64,000 bases of DNA from positions 1,116,001 to 1,180,000 of the forward strand of contig OY540816.1 of NCBI GenBank assembly GCA_961205875.1. Direction: 5' to 3'. Source of the stretch: Sialis fuliginosa (Eukaryota; Arthropoda; Insecta; Megaloptera; Sialidae). The notes under the pieces were generated by a model, which searched no databases, was not told the DNA's origin, and saw only the letters and a list, made by a program, of their open reading frames with translations. The position numbers and the translations under genes are program-made. This document shows positions 31,235 through 43,540 of this stretch, piece after piece; positions within the stretch are counted from its first letter, which is position 1; each line of letters starts with the position of its first letter.

Positions 31235-33095
31235 ATTGAATGATGATAATCGATGTCAGCAGAATGTTGTTCTTTCTTGATAACTCCTTCATTTTTTGTA
31301 TACCCTATGTAATAAAATCAAATATTCACATACCAACAAAAATAAATGAGCACAATAGTGTTACGTTATTAAATTTTTATATACTGTATATTTAAATCAA
31401 ATCGAAATGGCGTTTGGAAAATTTTAACTGTAATTCTGATAATTAATTATTGTGAGCTTTCTAAATTTAAATTGTAATTTGAATAAACATACAATGTTCC
31501 ACTACAAATTGGTCATCGGTGAATTCTGGCTTTGTACAATGCATGTGTGTTTTATATAGGTATCTATTTGGAAAGCTTTATTTAATTAACTGATTTTGTT
31601 GTATGTTTAAAATTTCTTTTCATTTAGTAGGTACTTTATAAAATAAATTATTTAATATTCGTATGAAACATGTACAAAAATAATAATTTCTATTGTTATT
31701 ATTACTACTCATTTATACGAAAGAGTTAGGGAGCTAAAGTTTTGCATGTATCAATTTATATATTTAAAATTTTAATTTTGTTTTCGAGGTTGGTTGAATA
31801 AAAAAATAGTTATATAAGATATTATTATAATAGTGGCTGTGGAGGCTAAAACAGATTATTTTTGCGTACAGTTTTAATACTTACAGGATATGTTACAAAA
31901 GTGGTGTAGAATAATACCCTAATTTTGCTCCGATTTTGGTTGTCCGCCACAGGAGTTAACCATGGTTCAATTGCAAAATTCTTCAGATTTTCTGATTTTT
32001 ACTAAATAGCGGTCTAAATAAATATTATACAAAAAAAGTTTAAAATAAAAGTTAAACGCTACAAAATTCCCTACAACCTCCATTTTGAAAAAAAATAAAA
32101 AAATTCATTTGTTTATCCGCTACGATGATTAAAATGGCTGAAAACACACTTTTTTAAGCTGTAATAACTAATAAAGTTTAAAGTTTTTTAATTTGATACT
32201 CCTGGAAAATGAACATTCTGTAGTACAGAACATTCACTGAAAATTAGGACCTGATATCTTCAACTGTTTTCGTTTTATTAAATTGTTAATAATGGAATCA
32301 TGCTTGTCCTTGATTAACAATAAAAGTTTTTGTAAAACCTTTATTTTTGCACAACTGTTTGTATGTGTTCTCAAAGACTTATATAATCGATTCCCATCAT
32401 AAAAAAATAAAATTTGTCAATTATTTAGCTAATGGTAACACTAAAATCTTATTGTTGAGTTTTTTTTTAATTTTAATCCAATTCAGTTGTTTCATAGAAC
32501 CAGAAATATTAAAAAAATAATAGCCAAGAACCTGCTCTGAATAATTATTTATCTATTGGTCAAAACCGCATTAAAATCGGTTTAGTAGTTTTTGAGTTAT
32601 TTAATGTAAATTACACACTATACAATTTTTATAAAAATTAATTAATTGTATAAACATACAATTAATTAACTCTGCCTACATAAAAAGAAGCTTATTTTTG
32701 TTTCTTTTACCGCTTATCTCGAAAACTACTACTGGACTATAAACACAAAAAACACATTCAAATATATAAAAATAAACATTAATTAATATAGTAAAAACTT
32801 AAATAAACTAACAATTTTGAACAGTATAAAATGTTAAAATAATTTTTAACAATGTTTTAAAATAAGTATTACGTTAAATTGTAAACATTACGTTAATATA
32901 TAAAAAAATAATAGTTTATACAATTTTCCATTTATATTATCTGTCAGCAAAATATTCCTTAAACACTTTTTGTAAAATTATAATATCAGCGAACATTTAC
33001 TCAATTATCTACCAAAGCAAGACAAATATTGAATTTAGATTAACTACCCGACGTTGCTAGGAGGTTTACAATATTTAAATAACTCGGATATTATT
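31235..33095. other. AT-rich stretch with no supported gene
   Basis: Nearly 1.9 kb without recognisable element ends. A small hairpin (aattaattgta ... tacaattaatt, near 32637-32664) is the only structure seen. No coding signal. Confidence 0.4.
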
Positions 33096-33104
33096 CTTTA
33101 TTCG

Positions 33105-33310
33105 TTGCTACCCGCGAGATACAGAGTTGTTTTTCGCTGGATCGAATGAAACTAATTAGAATCCTACACACGTGACAGGCGATAAAATATTTTTTGATCT
33201 TTATTTATTCATTATACAAAACCGTAAATATCTCAGATCTTATTGTTAGTTAAAAATTGCAAAAACCCATCCACTGTTTACCCCCGCCATTAGGGGTTGA
33301 ATGTCGAAAT
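33105..33310 (-). mobile_element. Helitron fragment
   Basis: gctacccgcgagatacagag, cgctggatcgaatgaaacta and ttaggggttgaat match internal parts of the Helitron at 41757-42256. Neither terminus is intact. Confidence 0.5.
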
Positions 33311-33357
33311 TTGTATTTTTGTTGAAGACTATATTGTCTCAATTCACTTATTTTTAA

Positions 33358-35525
33358 GGTCACTATAGTATATTTACACTATTTTTAGAAAGATGTCTGT
33401 GTGAGTGTGTATGTATGTTCGTATGTTCGTGTAATTTTTTACGTTCACAAAATCTCGCAAATGAAAAAATCTATTGACTTCGTTGGTGTGCCAATCGAAG
33501 TGTCTTGACGTAAATATGATCTAGTATAGGAGCCAGCTGCAAAATCGGTGTAGATTTAACAACCGTCTGCCGTTGTGGTTTTTTTGAAGTACTCACTCAG
33601 ACAAAGCTCGGACGATGAGTCCGGTCCACCAGCTTGTAGGGATTTAATAGATAGGGCCCACGAAAAATACGCACAAAAAAATCACGTAACAACCGTTTGA
33701 ATGAGACGGTTGCTTATAATAGACCCCAATTAAAGATGTTTTGGATATACGGCAGAAATTTTTGCGTAGGGGTTTAATTACAGGGGCCTCTCAAAATTTC
33801 GATCCAAAAAAATCAGATAACAACCGGACCGGACCTGGTGCAAAATGTTTATTTGGACGTATACTTACATAAAAACATAATGGCAGAATTTTTTATGTAG
33901 GGACTTTGGTGCTATAAGGCCTACAAATGGCCAGAATTGGACCCCAATCTTAAAAATGCTGTAAAATCTAAAATACCAAATGAAAATTTCTGCCGCGCGG
34001 TGTATGCCTTTGTTATGAACTATAAAATAGATATATACCCATGGCAGAACTTTTTATTCATGCAGTTTCCCCTGCCAGCTCCCCCAAAAGGTAAATTTGG
34101 ATTAGTAATAAAATGCACTAAAAAAATCATAACAAATAGGCCTATATAGAGGCTTATAAACTTATAAAATGATAATATATTATTGTATGTAATGTTAGAC
34201 ACCCCCCGTGCCCCCCTCACCCGCAAGGGAAAATTTGGGTTAGTAATAAAATTCGCTAAAAAATTATTATAATTAGGTCTATAATGGCTTATGAACTTTT
34301 AAAATGATAATATATTATTGTATGAGGGGGGCACGGGGGGTGTCTAACATTACATACAATAATATATTATCATTTTATAAGTTTTAAGCCTCTATAGGCC
34401 TATTTGTTATGTTTTTTTAGTGCATTTTATTACTAATCCAAATTTACCTTTTGGGGGAGCTGGGAGGGGAACTGCATGAATAAAAACTTCTGCCATGGGT
34501 ATATATCTATTTTATAGTTCATAACAAAGGCATACACCGCGCGGCTGAAATTTTCATTCGGTATTTTAGATTTTACAGCATTTTTAAGATTGGGGCCCAA
34601 TTCTGGCCATTTGTAGGCCTTATAGCACCGAAGTCACTACATAAAAAATTCTGCCATTATGTTTTTATGTAAGTATACGTCCAAATAAACATTTTGCACC
34701 AGGTCCGGTCCGGTTGTTATCTGATTTTTTTAGGTCGAAATTTTGAGAGGTCCCCTACGCAAAAATTTCTGCAGTATATCCAAAACATCTTTAATTGGGG
34801 TCTACTATAAGCAACCGTCTCATTGAAACGTGTTACGTGATTTTTTTGTGCGTATTTTTCGTGGGCCCTATCTATTAAATCCCTACAAGCTGGTGGACCG
34901 GATTCATCGTCCGAGCTTTGTCTGAGTGAGTACTTCAAAAAAACCACAACGGCAGACAGTTGTTAAATCTACACTGATTTTGCAGCTGGCTCCTATACTA
35001 ATCTGAAAGAAAGGATTTTTCGAAATTGAACCCCTAAGGGGGTAAAAAGGGGTGTACAGTATTTTTTTTGGTCGGATTTACTTGAAACTTAGCATAAATA
35101 TTCTACAATGAAAAATGTATTTCAGAATTTTTTTGTTATACGTGCATAAACAGCTATAGAAGGGTTGAAAGGCGAAAACCACCCTCAAAATTTGAATTTT
35201 AAATACTAATAAACAAGTCTACAATTCATATTGCCTTGGAAAACAAATGCAATTTCATTCTAATTGTCAAATTAGTTATTCTAAAATATGTGTTATATTA
35301 TTGACATTAGGATATTAGAAATCTAATATTCATAATACAAAGGTGAGTTTTATTTCTCTGACCAATTCCATTAAAATTTTTCATATACATATTAAAAAAA
35401 TATTCACATAAACTATACGGAAACAATAAATAATCAGTATTCAAGTATTTATAATCATACTGTGTTGGGAAGATGATTATGTGGACCTAAAGGGTCTCAC
35501 CCCACCCCAAGCTTGTTTAATAGAT
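33358..35525 (+). repeat. Dispersed repeat H, copy split by a giant hairpin
   Basis: The outer parts (33358-33531 and 35000-35525) align with the unbroken copy at 40980-41756: gtcactatagt, agaaagatgtctgtgtg, gccaatcgaag, then gaaaggatttttcgaaatt, aagggggtaaaaaggggt, gaaaggcgaaaaccaccctc, and the end gtgtggacctaaagggtct. The interior insertion is 33534-34998. No coding sequence. Confidence 0.75.
33534..34998. mobile_element. Giant TA-flanked hairpin inserted in repeat H
   Basis: TIR gtataggagccagctgcaaa opens at 33534 and closes at 34998, with TA outside (33532-33533, 34999-35000). Arms of about 680 bp pair closely, ending in gaggggggcacggggggtgt and its complement around a loop of about 105 bp (34219-34323). 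The loop is a diverged direct copy of the arm segment just before it (attagtaataaaat ... gataatatattattgtatg). Frames 33937-34149, 34020-34226 and 34717-34947 are translations of the arms. Confidence 0.88.
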
Positions 35526-35799
35526 ATTTATTTTGTATTTTTACATATTCATTTTTTTATCTTCTAAAATCTATCTAGAATCGACTATAACATGTTTTCC
35601 CCAAAAATTTTGGATTTGACACATTTTACTAATACGTTGATTTCAATAATTATCGATTAAATCGAAAAAAAATTGCTAATTGTAAAAAAAAATTTTATTA
35701 TTTCACAACTATTTTGATTAAAAATAACTATTTTACAGAAAAAAATCAACTATATAATAACTTTTTCATTTAAAATAACAACTATTTTTCCAATCTCTA
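35526..35799 (-). mobile_element. Truncated hAT-like MITE, family K
   Basis: The right end, caactatttttccaatctcta (35779-35799), is the complement of the TIR of the complete element at 43541-44083, and the interior matches it in reverse (tctagaatcgactataacatg). The left end with its TIR is missing where it meets repeat H. Confidence 0.65.
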
Positions 35800-36310
35800 G
35801 TTATAATAAATAAATAAGTATACTTTTTATTAGTACTCGTATACCTAACGATATTCCATGTTGATGTTATAAAAAAGAATTCCTACCTGCATTTACATTT
35901 ACTTTAAAAGCATTATTATAAGTACAGAAAAATCTTATTGTTCGTAAATTTGTTGTGGCATTTGTAATTATTGTTTAGAAGATATTATAAAAACAGAATT
36001 AATGTTTGAAAAGTTTTTACCATTTTCCACCGCCATTAAAAGTTTTTCACCCTGTTAAAAATTCACAACATCATATAATTGAAGTAGAATTGCGGAAAAC
36101 ATAATTTAACTTTTTTATTGATTACTATACTAAAATTGTTTTGTATTCAATTGAAATTAGTGGTTTTTATTTACTCAAAATAAAAAAGTTTAGAGATCGC
36201 ACTTCGATATAATATACACAAATAATATTTTGATTTATTGAATTTCTTATGAAATGGATATTTTGCACTTACAAATACACATTAATAATTGAAAATGTTT
36301 TAATTGATAT
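35800..36310. other. AT-rich stretch with no supported feature
   Basis: Nothing recognisable apart from scattered AT tracts. Confidence 0.4.
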
Positions 36311-36313
36311 TGT

Positions 36314-37850
36314 GGCTTCTCGCAATATCGAAGATACGAGAAGCTTTGTGATCGTTTTAGAATGAGACAAAAAAATGTTCTCCGATTTCAAAATTTTAAA
36401 TTTATCTTTCCGTTTCACGTCAAGACAAACACTTTTCGTTCCGCGTTTGTCTGTCTGTCCGTCCGTGTATCCGTCTGTCCCCTGAACCTTGTCACACGCA
36501 TAACTCATGAACCACTGAACCGATATTATTGAAACATGGTCGGATGGTTGGGTCTGGCTTGAGGACGGTCCCATTTTAAAATCATCAAAAGTGTGTGTAA
36601 GGGGAGGGGTGACACCCCAAAATATTTATTTTTTCAAGATATCTCAAGAACAACACATGTTACGTGAAAATTTTAGAGAATATTTTTTGTAAAACATTAA
36701 ATTTCCTATAATATGGGTCTACAACATTTGTTGTAAAATATTCCCTTACAATGATTTATTTCAATTTATTTTAAAAACATCTGCCAAGTAATTGCACAGT
36801 GCTTCCTTGTGATAAATTCGCCAAAGGTAATTAATTATTCAACAATTTAAATAAAAACCGATAGTGTTTATATAAATTACCTGGAATAAAAATTAATTTA
36901 ATTTTTATACATTAAAACACACCTGAATATTTTTTCATATTTTTAATTTTTTGACAAATTCAATTTAAATCTGAATTTATGCAAATGTCAAAATGACATT
37001 TAAAACGTCAAAATGACATTTAATATGTCCAAGCAAATATCAATTTAGAAAAACAAAACACGAATTTTAAAAATAAATTGAGATAAATCTTTGTAAGCGA
37101 ATATTTTACAACAAACGTTGTAGACCCATATTATAGGAAATTTAATACAAAAAATATTCTATAAAATTTTCACGTAACATGTGTCGTTCTTGAGATATCT
37201 TGAAAAAATAAATATTTTTGGGTGTCACCTCTCCCCGTTACACACGATTTTTATGAAATGGGACCGTCTTCAAGCCAGACCCAACCATCCGACCAAGTTT
37301 CAATAATATCGGTTCAGTGGTTCATGAGTTATGCGTGTGACAAGGATTCATGGGACAGACGGACACACGAACGGACAGACAGACAAACACGGTACGAAAA
37401 GTGTTTGTCTTGACGTGAAACGGAAAGATAAATTTTAAATTTTGAAATCAGAGAACATTTTTTTTGTCTCATTCTAAAACGATAACAAAGCTTCTCGTAT
37501 CTTCGATATTGCAAGGAAGCAAAATTCGTGTTTTGTTTTTCTAAATTGATATTTGCTTGGATATATTAAATGTTGACGTTTTAAATGTCATTTTCACATT
37601 TGCATAAATTTAGATTTTGATTGAAATTGTCAAAAAATTAAAAATATATGAAAAAATATTCAGGTGCGTTTTAAGAATAATTTCGAACTAATATTTTTAA
37701 ATAAAATTATATAAAAATTAAATGGTTAACCAATTCCAGGCAATTTATATAAACACTATCGGTTTTTATTTAAATTGTTGAATAATTAACTACCTTTGGT
37801 GAATTTAGCACGAGGAAGCATTGTGCATTTACTTGGCAGATGTTTTTACA
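36314..37850 (+). repeat. Repeat D copy interrupted by another D copy
   Basis: First half of a forward D unit (gcttctcgcaatatcgaag ... caatttattttaaaa) runs to 36776 and its second half resumes at 37521 (aaaattcgtgttttg ... acttggcagatgt). Comparison with the uninterrupted copy at 62037-62815, which reads straight through tttattttaaaaattcgtg, gives the insertion point. Frames at 36269-36574 and 37222-37413 translate D and include its gacagacag run; they are not genes. Confidence 0.8.
36777..37520 (-). repeat. Repeat D unit (744 bp) nested inside D, opposite orientation
   Basis: Runs from acatctgccaagtaattgc to gatattgcaaggaagc, the reverse complement of D. The bases aaaa are present on both sides (36773-36776, 37521-37524) and may be a short TSD. 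This nested copy gives the best estimate of the natural ends of D: gcttccttgcaatatcg at one end and cttggcagatgt at the other. The ends are not inverted repeats of each other. Confidence 0.75.
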
Positions 37851-37915
37851 TCTGTATGTCGTAATTTTTATGTTTCAAGGTTTTTTTTACAGAAAATACA
37901 TATACTCGTACACAA

Positions 37916-38150
37916 CTAGCTGATACCCGAGACTTAGTTCGCGTGAATTTCGAAACACCCCCGTGGTATTTTTCCCGCCAGATAGAATGAATTTAATTAC
38001 AACCCTCCATACATGACAAGGGGCAAATTATTACATTTTTCTTTTCTTTTTATTCATTATATCTCGGCTCCTGATAATTTTTTCGTTGGATCAAAAAATT
38101 TAATAACAACCCTCCATAAGTGACGTAGGGGATGAAATTTTTCCTTTGCT
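37916..38150 (-). mobile_element. Helitron 3'-terminal fragment, minus orientation
   Basis: Begins a-ctagctgatacccgagact on the plus strand, the complement of a Helitron 3' end (hairpin followed by CTAG). Internal words (cccgccagatagaatga, aattacaaccctccat) match other copies. The 5' end is missing. Confidence 0.6.
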
Positions 38151-38248
38151 CTTCATAACTTTAAGTTTAAGTTTTTAGTTTTGTTTTTACGGTACGTTTA
38201 GGTACGTTTCCTTAAGATTTTTAACTAAAGAACTTACAAATTATAGGT

Positions 38249-38398
38249 ATCAAATACAAATCCCCTAACCATAAAAATTGTAAGGGTTTAGACTTACACG
38301 TCATCCTAAAGAGGACTCTGATGATTATAACATTGGTATTGAAACACGTGTAAGTCTAAACTCTTACAATTTTTATGGTTAGGGGATTTGTATTTGAT
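38249..38398. repeat. 150-bp hairpin with nearly perfect 53-bp arms
   Basis: Arm 38249-38301 (atcaaatacaaatccccta ... acttacacg) pairs with 38346-38398 with one mismatch. The loop is about 44 bp. Too short for most MITEs but close in size to a precursor hairpin; it has no TSD that I can define. Confidence 0.75.
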
Positions 38399-38399
38399 A

Positions 38400-39035
38400 A
38401 GTCATAACCATATGTTAGTTTTTGTCTGTTGTTTGTTATAAATTATAGGTATATTTCATATTATACTAACCACTCGAAAATGCATATTAAAAAAAAATGA
38501 TGTACCTTCATTTAGAGTTTTATAAACCAAGGTTCGTTTTTTAGGTTATGTAATAAACATACACAGTTTGCAACTATTTGGTTTTGTAAGGAAATTCATA
38601 ACGAAGAAAAATTATATTTTATTTTCACAATCTGACCAATAGAACCAGAGATATTTTATTAAATATACAAGAGAAATCGTAAAAACACGTTTATTCAAAA
38701 AGGTCGAAAATACCTTCTGAAGGACGCCTGATGTAAATATTTTAGTTATGTACTCACTGTGATGTCTTGAATATATTAATACAAAAATTGCTCCTTCCTT
38801 CCAGTTCCTTACTTATGAAAATGTTCGTTTCTCTGACTACTACTGTATTAACCAACAAGTTTTTAAACATTTTTTCTAAGTTTGGAATTTAAAAAAAAAC
38901 ATATCTCCTGTACGGTACATAGTACAAATTTGCAATTAGGCTCAAATGACGCGAAATTAAATCGCGCACACACAAATATAACATGTTTTTTTTATTTGGG
39001 CCCACAAAGTATAGGTCATATTTGAGGTAAAAGAT
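38400..39035. other. Stretch with no supported feature
   Basis: No gene or element ends recognised. Confidence 0.4.
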
Positions 39036-39042
39036 GGAATTA

Positions 39043-39977
39043 TATGGCACAAAATCACGAAGGTGGCGAATTTGCTATGGCAGCTCATAAAATGATAAAA
39101 ACGTTTTTTATTGTTTAAAATAAATACATCAAATTCATCGTATTGTTCAGTTTTAATTTCACCTAAATTAATTTACTTCGAATTCAATATTTTAACACAT
39201 TAATATTAAAAATAAGTAGCAAAAGTCATCAAGGGAACGTGTCCGTAAGTGCTAATACGAAAAAAAAGCAACCCGTATGTATAGAAAAATTGTTTTACGA
39301 TTTTAACGTTCTTGTAAGCTTTATTCATTGTTCTCCAAAACTATATTTTCAACTGTCATTAATAACATAATTAATTCCAAATACAAAATTAGTTAAAAGT
39401 TTGTCCGCTAATAAACGCATCATATCAGTGAACGGAACAATAACTAAACGAAAAAGTTCCTATGAATAATTTTAGGTGCCGTTAGCAGTCGTGTTAGATT
39501 ATTCAGTGTTAATGGCTGTCAATCGTTTTTCTCCGGAAAAATTATTACGATTTAAATGGTAAATACCTTTTGATTCAGTATTTAAACACCGTACCTCAAT
39601 AGAGCATCATAAAGGGAACGCATTTTTTAAAAGGTTTTAAAATTATTGTAAGACTTTAATAAACTAAAAAAATTACATGTTTTTAATTTATTTATGATTT
39701 AACCAAGCCTAAATATTGTATTAATTCAAATTTAAAACAGTTTTGTTGATTAATAATGTTTCTATTAATTTTTTTTTAATGTTCCCTTAATGATGACAAC
39801 TAACAACATTTTATTACTCTTATTTCAACAATTGATAATTCTTAGCTTGCTCCTTTTAAATAATGTTTAATGACTATTGTTGCAATTATCTTAGGTATTT
39901 TTTAAAGTCATAACATGAAATTATTTTCATCAAAAACTCAAACTTGAAATTCGCCACCTTCGTGATTTTGTGCCATA
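39043..39977. mobile_element. TA-flanked element with 31-bp perfect TIR
   Basis: TIR tatggcacaaaatcacgaag (continuing to gaattt) begins at 39043; the complement ends at 39977. TA is present outside both. A second inverted pair lies inside (tcatcaagggaac near 39227, gttcccttaatgatga near 39781), with a related aagggaacg in the middle. Subterminal repeats of this kind often bind transposase. No ORF. Confidence 0.82.
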
Positions 39978-39984
39978 TATATTT

Positions 39985-40540
39985 TTAATGTTTAACTGCA
40001 ATTTTAGCTGTAGGATTGAATTTCAAAACACACCCCCAATTTCCCCCTACCTACCCTATTTAAACAAATTGTAAATCATTAGTAAGAAGATAGAAAGAGA
40101 TAAATGAGATATTTTTGAATCATTATCCCATTCACACCGACGCGGACGAGTGTGGTCAGAAGAAAGGGTTAGCGCCGGTCTGCGGACATATGAATTCGTT
40201 AACCTTTTTCACCTACGTGAGTACCGTACGTAACACAGTTTTGACATTTGTTAACAAGTCGAGAGACCTGTTGCATACGTCGTAGCCTACTATGCTACGA
40301 CGGTTTATGATGTTTAGATATTTATGTATTAGATTGTGCACGTGCATTCTTATCAGCTCAGTTATTTAGTAATGGCAGTTCTCTGTAGTTGCCAGGGGTT
40401 ATTTTCAGAACATTTTACAACTGCACATTTTTCTTATTTTTTTTTTTTTTGCTTTGTACTTGTAATTTTTCAACTGGATGATTTTTACTTCCATGTTCTG
40501 AAAGAAATGGAAGTATTGTAATACCATCTAAAAATCTTTT
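39985..40540. other. Mostly unique sequence with a GC-richer patch
   Basis: Around 40130-40310 base composition rises (ccgacgcggacgagtgtgg, tagcgccggtctgcggac). A frame stays open across about 65 codons there, without clear splice sites or a known domain. A short perfect hairpin (cgtcgtagc ... gctacgacg) is at 40279-40303. Host origin possible but unproven. Confidence 0.3.
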
Positions 40541-40544
40541 TTCG

Positions 40545-40830
40545 TCTAAAAAGTGAACGTTGTGAGTATTATCTCACTAATTTTGATAAGATTTGGTACA
40601 TTTGCAGTTAAATTAAATGTAAGAGACATTTATTATTTGTACGTGTCCAAAAAGGGGTGAAAAACACACTTAAAATTTGAATTTTAAATACTAATTAATA
40701 CGTCATTAATTCATGTTGCAATGGAAACAAATGCAACTAAATTGTCAAATTAGTTGTTCTACAAATGTGTATTATATTTTTGACATTAGGACATTAGAAA
40801 ACTAATATTTATATACAAATGGCAAAAACA
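40545..40830 (+). repeat. Repeat H fragment
   Basis: tctaaaaagtgaacgttg, ctcactaattttgataaga, aaaggggtgaaaaacac and gacattaggacattagaaaa match parts of repeat H (35155 and 41400 regions) and the block at 52600. Internally deleted. Confidence 0.6.
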
Positions 40831-40979
40831 GCTGTAACCGTCGTAAGTATATATGTATATGTTTTTTTTATGTATTGTGGAAAAAAATAAATAAATAAAT
40901 AATTATTTCAGTATTATAACATCCCAAGTGGAAGTTATTGTAATCCGAAAATCAAAATCAAAAATTACAACATATTTGT

Positions 40980-41024
40980 ATGTTTCAAGATCACTATAGT
41001 GTATTTAAACTATTTTCAGAAAGA

Positions 41025-41071
<47 letters not shown>

Positions 41072-41756
41072 GTGTGTGTGCGTGTGTGTGTGACGTGTGT
41101 GTGGGTGGGGGGGGGGTGTATGTACGGTATGTACGTACGTATGTGCGTGTCATTTTTTATGTTCACGAAATCTCGTAAATAAAAAATGTTATTGACTTTG
41201 TTGGGATGCCAATCGAAGCGTCTTGACGTGATTATAATAAAAATATATAAAATAAAAGAAAGGATTTTTCGAAATTCAATCCCTAAGAGTGTAAAAAGGG
41301 GTCTAAAATTTTTTTTGCTTGGATTTGCTTGAAACTTAGCAAAAATATTCTACAATTAATAATGAAAAATGTATTTCAGTATTTTTTTTTGTTATACGAG
41401 CCTAAACAGGGGTGAAAGGCGAAAACCACCCTCAAAATTTAAATTTTAAATACTAATAAATAAGTCTACAACTCATGTTGCCTTGGAAACAAATGCAATT
41501 TAATTCAAATTGTCAAAATAGTTATTCAAAAAATGTGTGTTATATTATTGACGTTAGGATATTAGAAAACTAATATTTATAATACAAAGGTGAGTTTTAT
41601 TTCTGACCAATTCCATTAAAAAAAATATCAACATAAACTATACGGAAACAATCAATAATCAGTATTCAAGTATTTATAATCATACCGTGTTGGGAAGTTG
41701 ATTGTGTGGACCTAAAGGGTCTTATCATCCCACCCCAAGCTTGTTTATATAGATAA
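40980..41756 (+). repeat. Repeat H, uninterrupted copy, with (TG)n microsatellite
   Basis: Shares all landmarks with 33358-35525 but lacks the hairpin, so it shows the empty site. A TG run (about 41032-41098) and a G run (41102-41117) occupy the position of a short gtgtgag tract in the other copy. It ends directly at the Helitron at 41757. Confidence 0.75.
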
Positions 41757-42256
41757 CTAGCTGCTACCCGCGGCTTCGCTCGCGTGGATTTCGAAACCTC
41801 CATCCCCATGATATTTATTCCGCCGGATCGAATGAAACTAATTACAACCATCGATAGTTTTATTAAACATACCTCATAAGATGGATCCTGTTAATTATAT
41901 ATTGTTCACCCAAAGGATTTTTTTATTTTCATAATCCATATCCACTATAATATTATGTTGATATTAGAACCATCACTTAGCACGCTTCAAAACCATCTAC
42001 AAAATCAAGTATCGTGTGAAACCAACGCACATTGAAACCATGACAACAATCCAGCGCCAAATCACGCTTGAAAATCAGCATTGAATCTAGCAAACAAACC
42101 AGCAGCCCCTTAGGGGTTGTTTTTTCGGAATTCGAAGTAGCCTATGTCCTTTCTCAGAGTGCATGCTATCTCCTTGTCAAATTTCATCAAGATCAAACAG
42201 ACAGACAGCCAGAGAGACAGACAAACACACTTTCGCATTTATAATATTAGTATGGA
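41757..42256 (-). mobile_element. Complete short Helitron (500 bp), minus orientation
   Basis: On the minus strand it starts TCCATACTAATATTATAAAT and ends with a GC-rich hairpin (cgcgagcgaagccgcggg) followed by tagcagCTAG. It lies between A (41756) and T (42257), the Helitron target. Non-autonomous: no Rep/helicase coding. Typical of the abundant short Helitrons of insects. Confidence 0.85.
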
Positions 42257-42259
42257 TAT

Positions 42260-42820
42260 TACCCTTGTTTATTTATTTGACTGCTATATATAATTTAACA
42301 AAAATCATGTATGTATAAGTAAAGTGCAACAAACAAAATGAATCAATAAAATCTCACACTTGAAACAAAAAACAGACAACATACAGCAAGTATCTCAATG
42401 TCACATTAAGCATAAACTATTCGAACACTTCTTTGAAGTACGCCGCGCGCCGCTTTCGTCATGCAAAAGCCGTGACAAGGAATCGTAGAATGAATGCTAC
42501 CGTTGCAGTTCTCTGTTACATACATATAAAACTCAATCTATCTCAAACGCTTCGTGGTTTGTATCCATGCCACCACATTTAACCCCTACTTTCTACACAT
42601 CTTCCTTTCTTTTACTCATTCAGGGTGGTTCAAAATTAAAATATGTATATTGTTTTATGAAATAAAAATAATAATTCTATATCCATTCTCTTAATCATTT
42701 ACATTTTATTAAACAATTTGAAAGAAATTTTAACCCTTCTAAATCTTATAGATACGCTTTAAATAAAATACATATAATCATATTTAATTAACGACATAAC
42801 AATTATTAGCTCCAAATTGA
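42260..42820. other. Mostly AT-rich, with a GC-rich patch
   Basis: The patch 42430-42540 (acgccgcgcgccgctttcgtc) stands out in composition. A minus-strand frame is open for about 36 codons there, without further support. Nothing else recognised. Confidence 0.35.
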
Positions 42821-42826
42821 AATAGG

Positions 42827-43227
42827 CAGTGGCGTATTTACGTTAAGTTCCGCCCTGGGCACAAAATAATTGCCGCCCCTCTACCAAGGAAAAATACAAT
42901 TTATTTTTGATAGAAGTCAGAATTACTATATGAACTGGAAAGTGATAATTTTTACAAATAATGTAAAACAAAATATAGTAATATAAATAAAAAAAACCGA
43001 TGACCTTTGTTTTTTTTTTTTGGTCACGCCGAGTGAAATTTCTAATTTTATTAAATAAAAAGTTTGGAACATAAGTAAAGAAAAACTTTTTTTTTCTAGT
43101 CGCGCTACTAATTTTTTATCTCCCTTTTTTTTTTTATTTACAACTAAAAAACTAAAAAATCTACCGCCCCTCTCAACCTGCCGCCCTAGGCCATGGCCCC
43201 CATGGCCCCATGGTAAATACGCCACTG
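42827..43227. mobile_element. hAT-like MITE (401 bp)
   Basis: Perfect 15-bp TIR cagtggcgtatttac at both ends and an exact 8-bp TSD gaaatagg (42819-42826, 43228-43235). Subterminal blocks are GC-rich (ccgccctgggc, ccgccctaggcc), the middle T/A-rich. The minus frame 42926-43225 merely reads through it. Confidence 0.93.
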
Positions 43228-43540
43228 GAAATAGGTATTACCTTTTCATCGTCATCTTCATATGTTAAGATTGTTTTCTCAATCAGTAGAATTTACTAAT
43301 TATTATGTATAATGATTTCGTAGCACTTATTTCGTATCGGCAGAACTTATTGTTAATAGTTAGGGATGTGGTGGCAGAAATTTTTAAATGATCTGTTCGT
43401 GCGGCAGAAGTTCAAAAGTGTGAAGATTTAACAATAACTGTCGTGCCAAACTTGAAGACCTAGGCTTCTGCATATCATATTTTTGTTATTGTTATTGATA
43501 AATGAAAATTTTAGAACAATTGCAAAAACGAACTAATAAT

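Noticed and set aside
35461..35525. Considered as a tRNA or small RNA because of gtggacctaaagggtctcac
   Set aside because: It does not form a cloverleaf and is simply the end of repeat H, also present at 41690-41756.
36269..37413. Similar frames with SSSQTQPSD and SIISVQWFMSYACDK
   Set aside because: They are translations of the two inverted D copies, including the gacagacag run; reading frames are not kept in the third copy at 62037.
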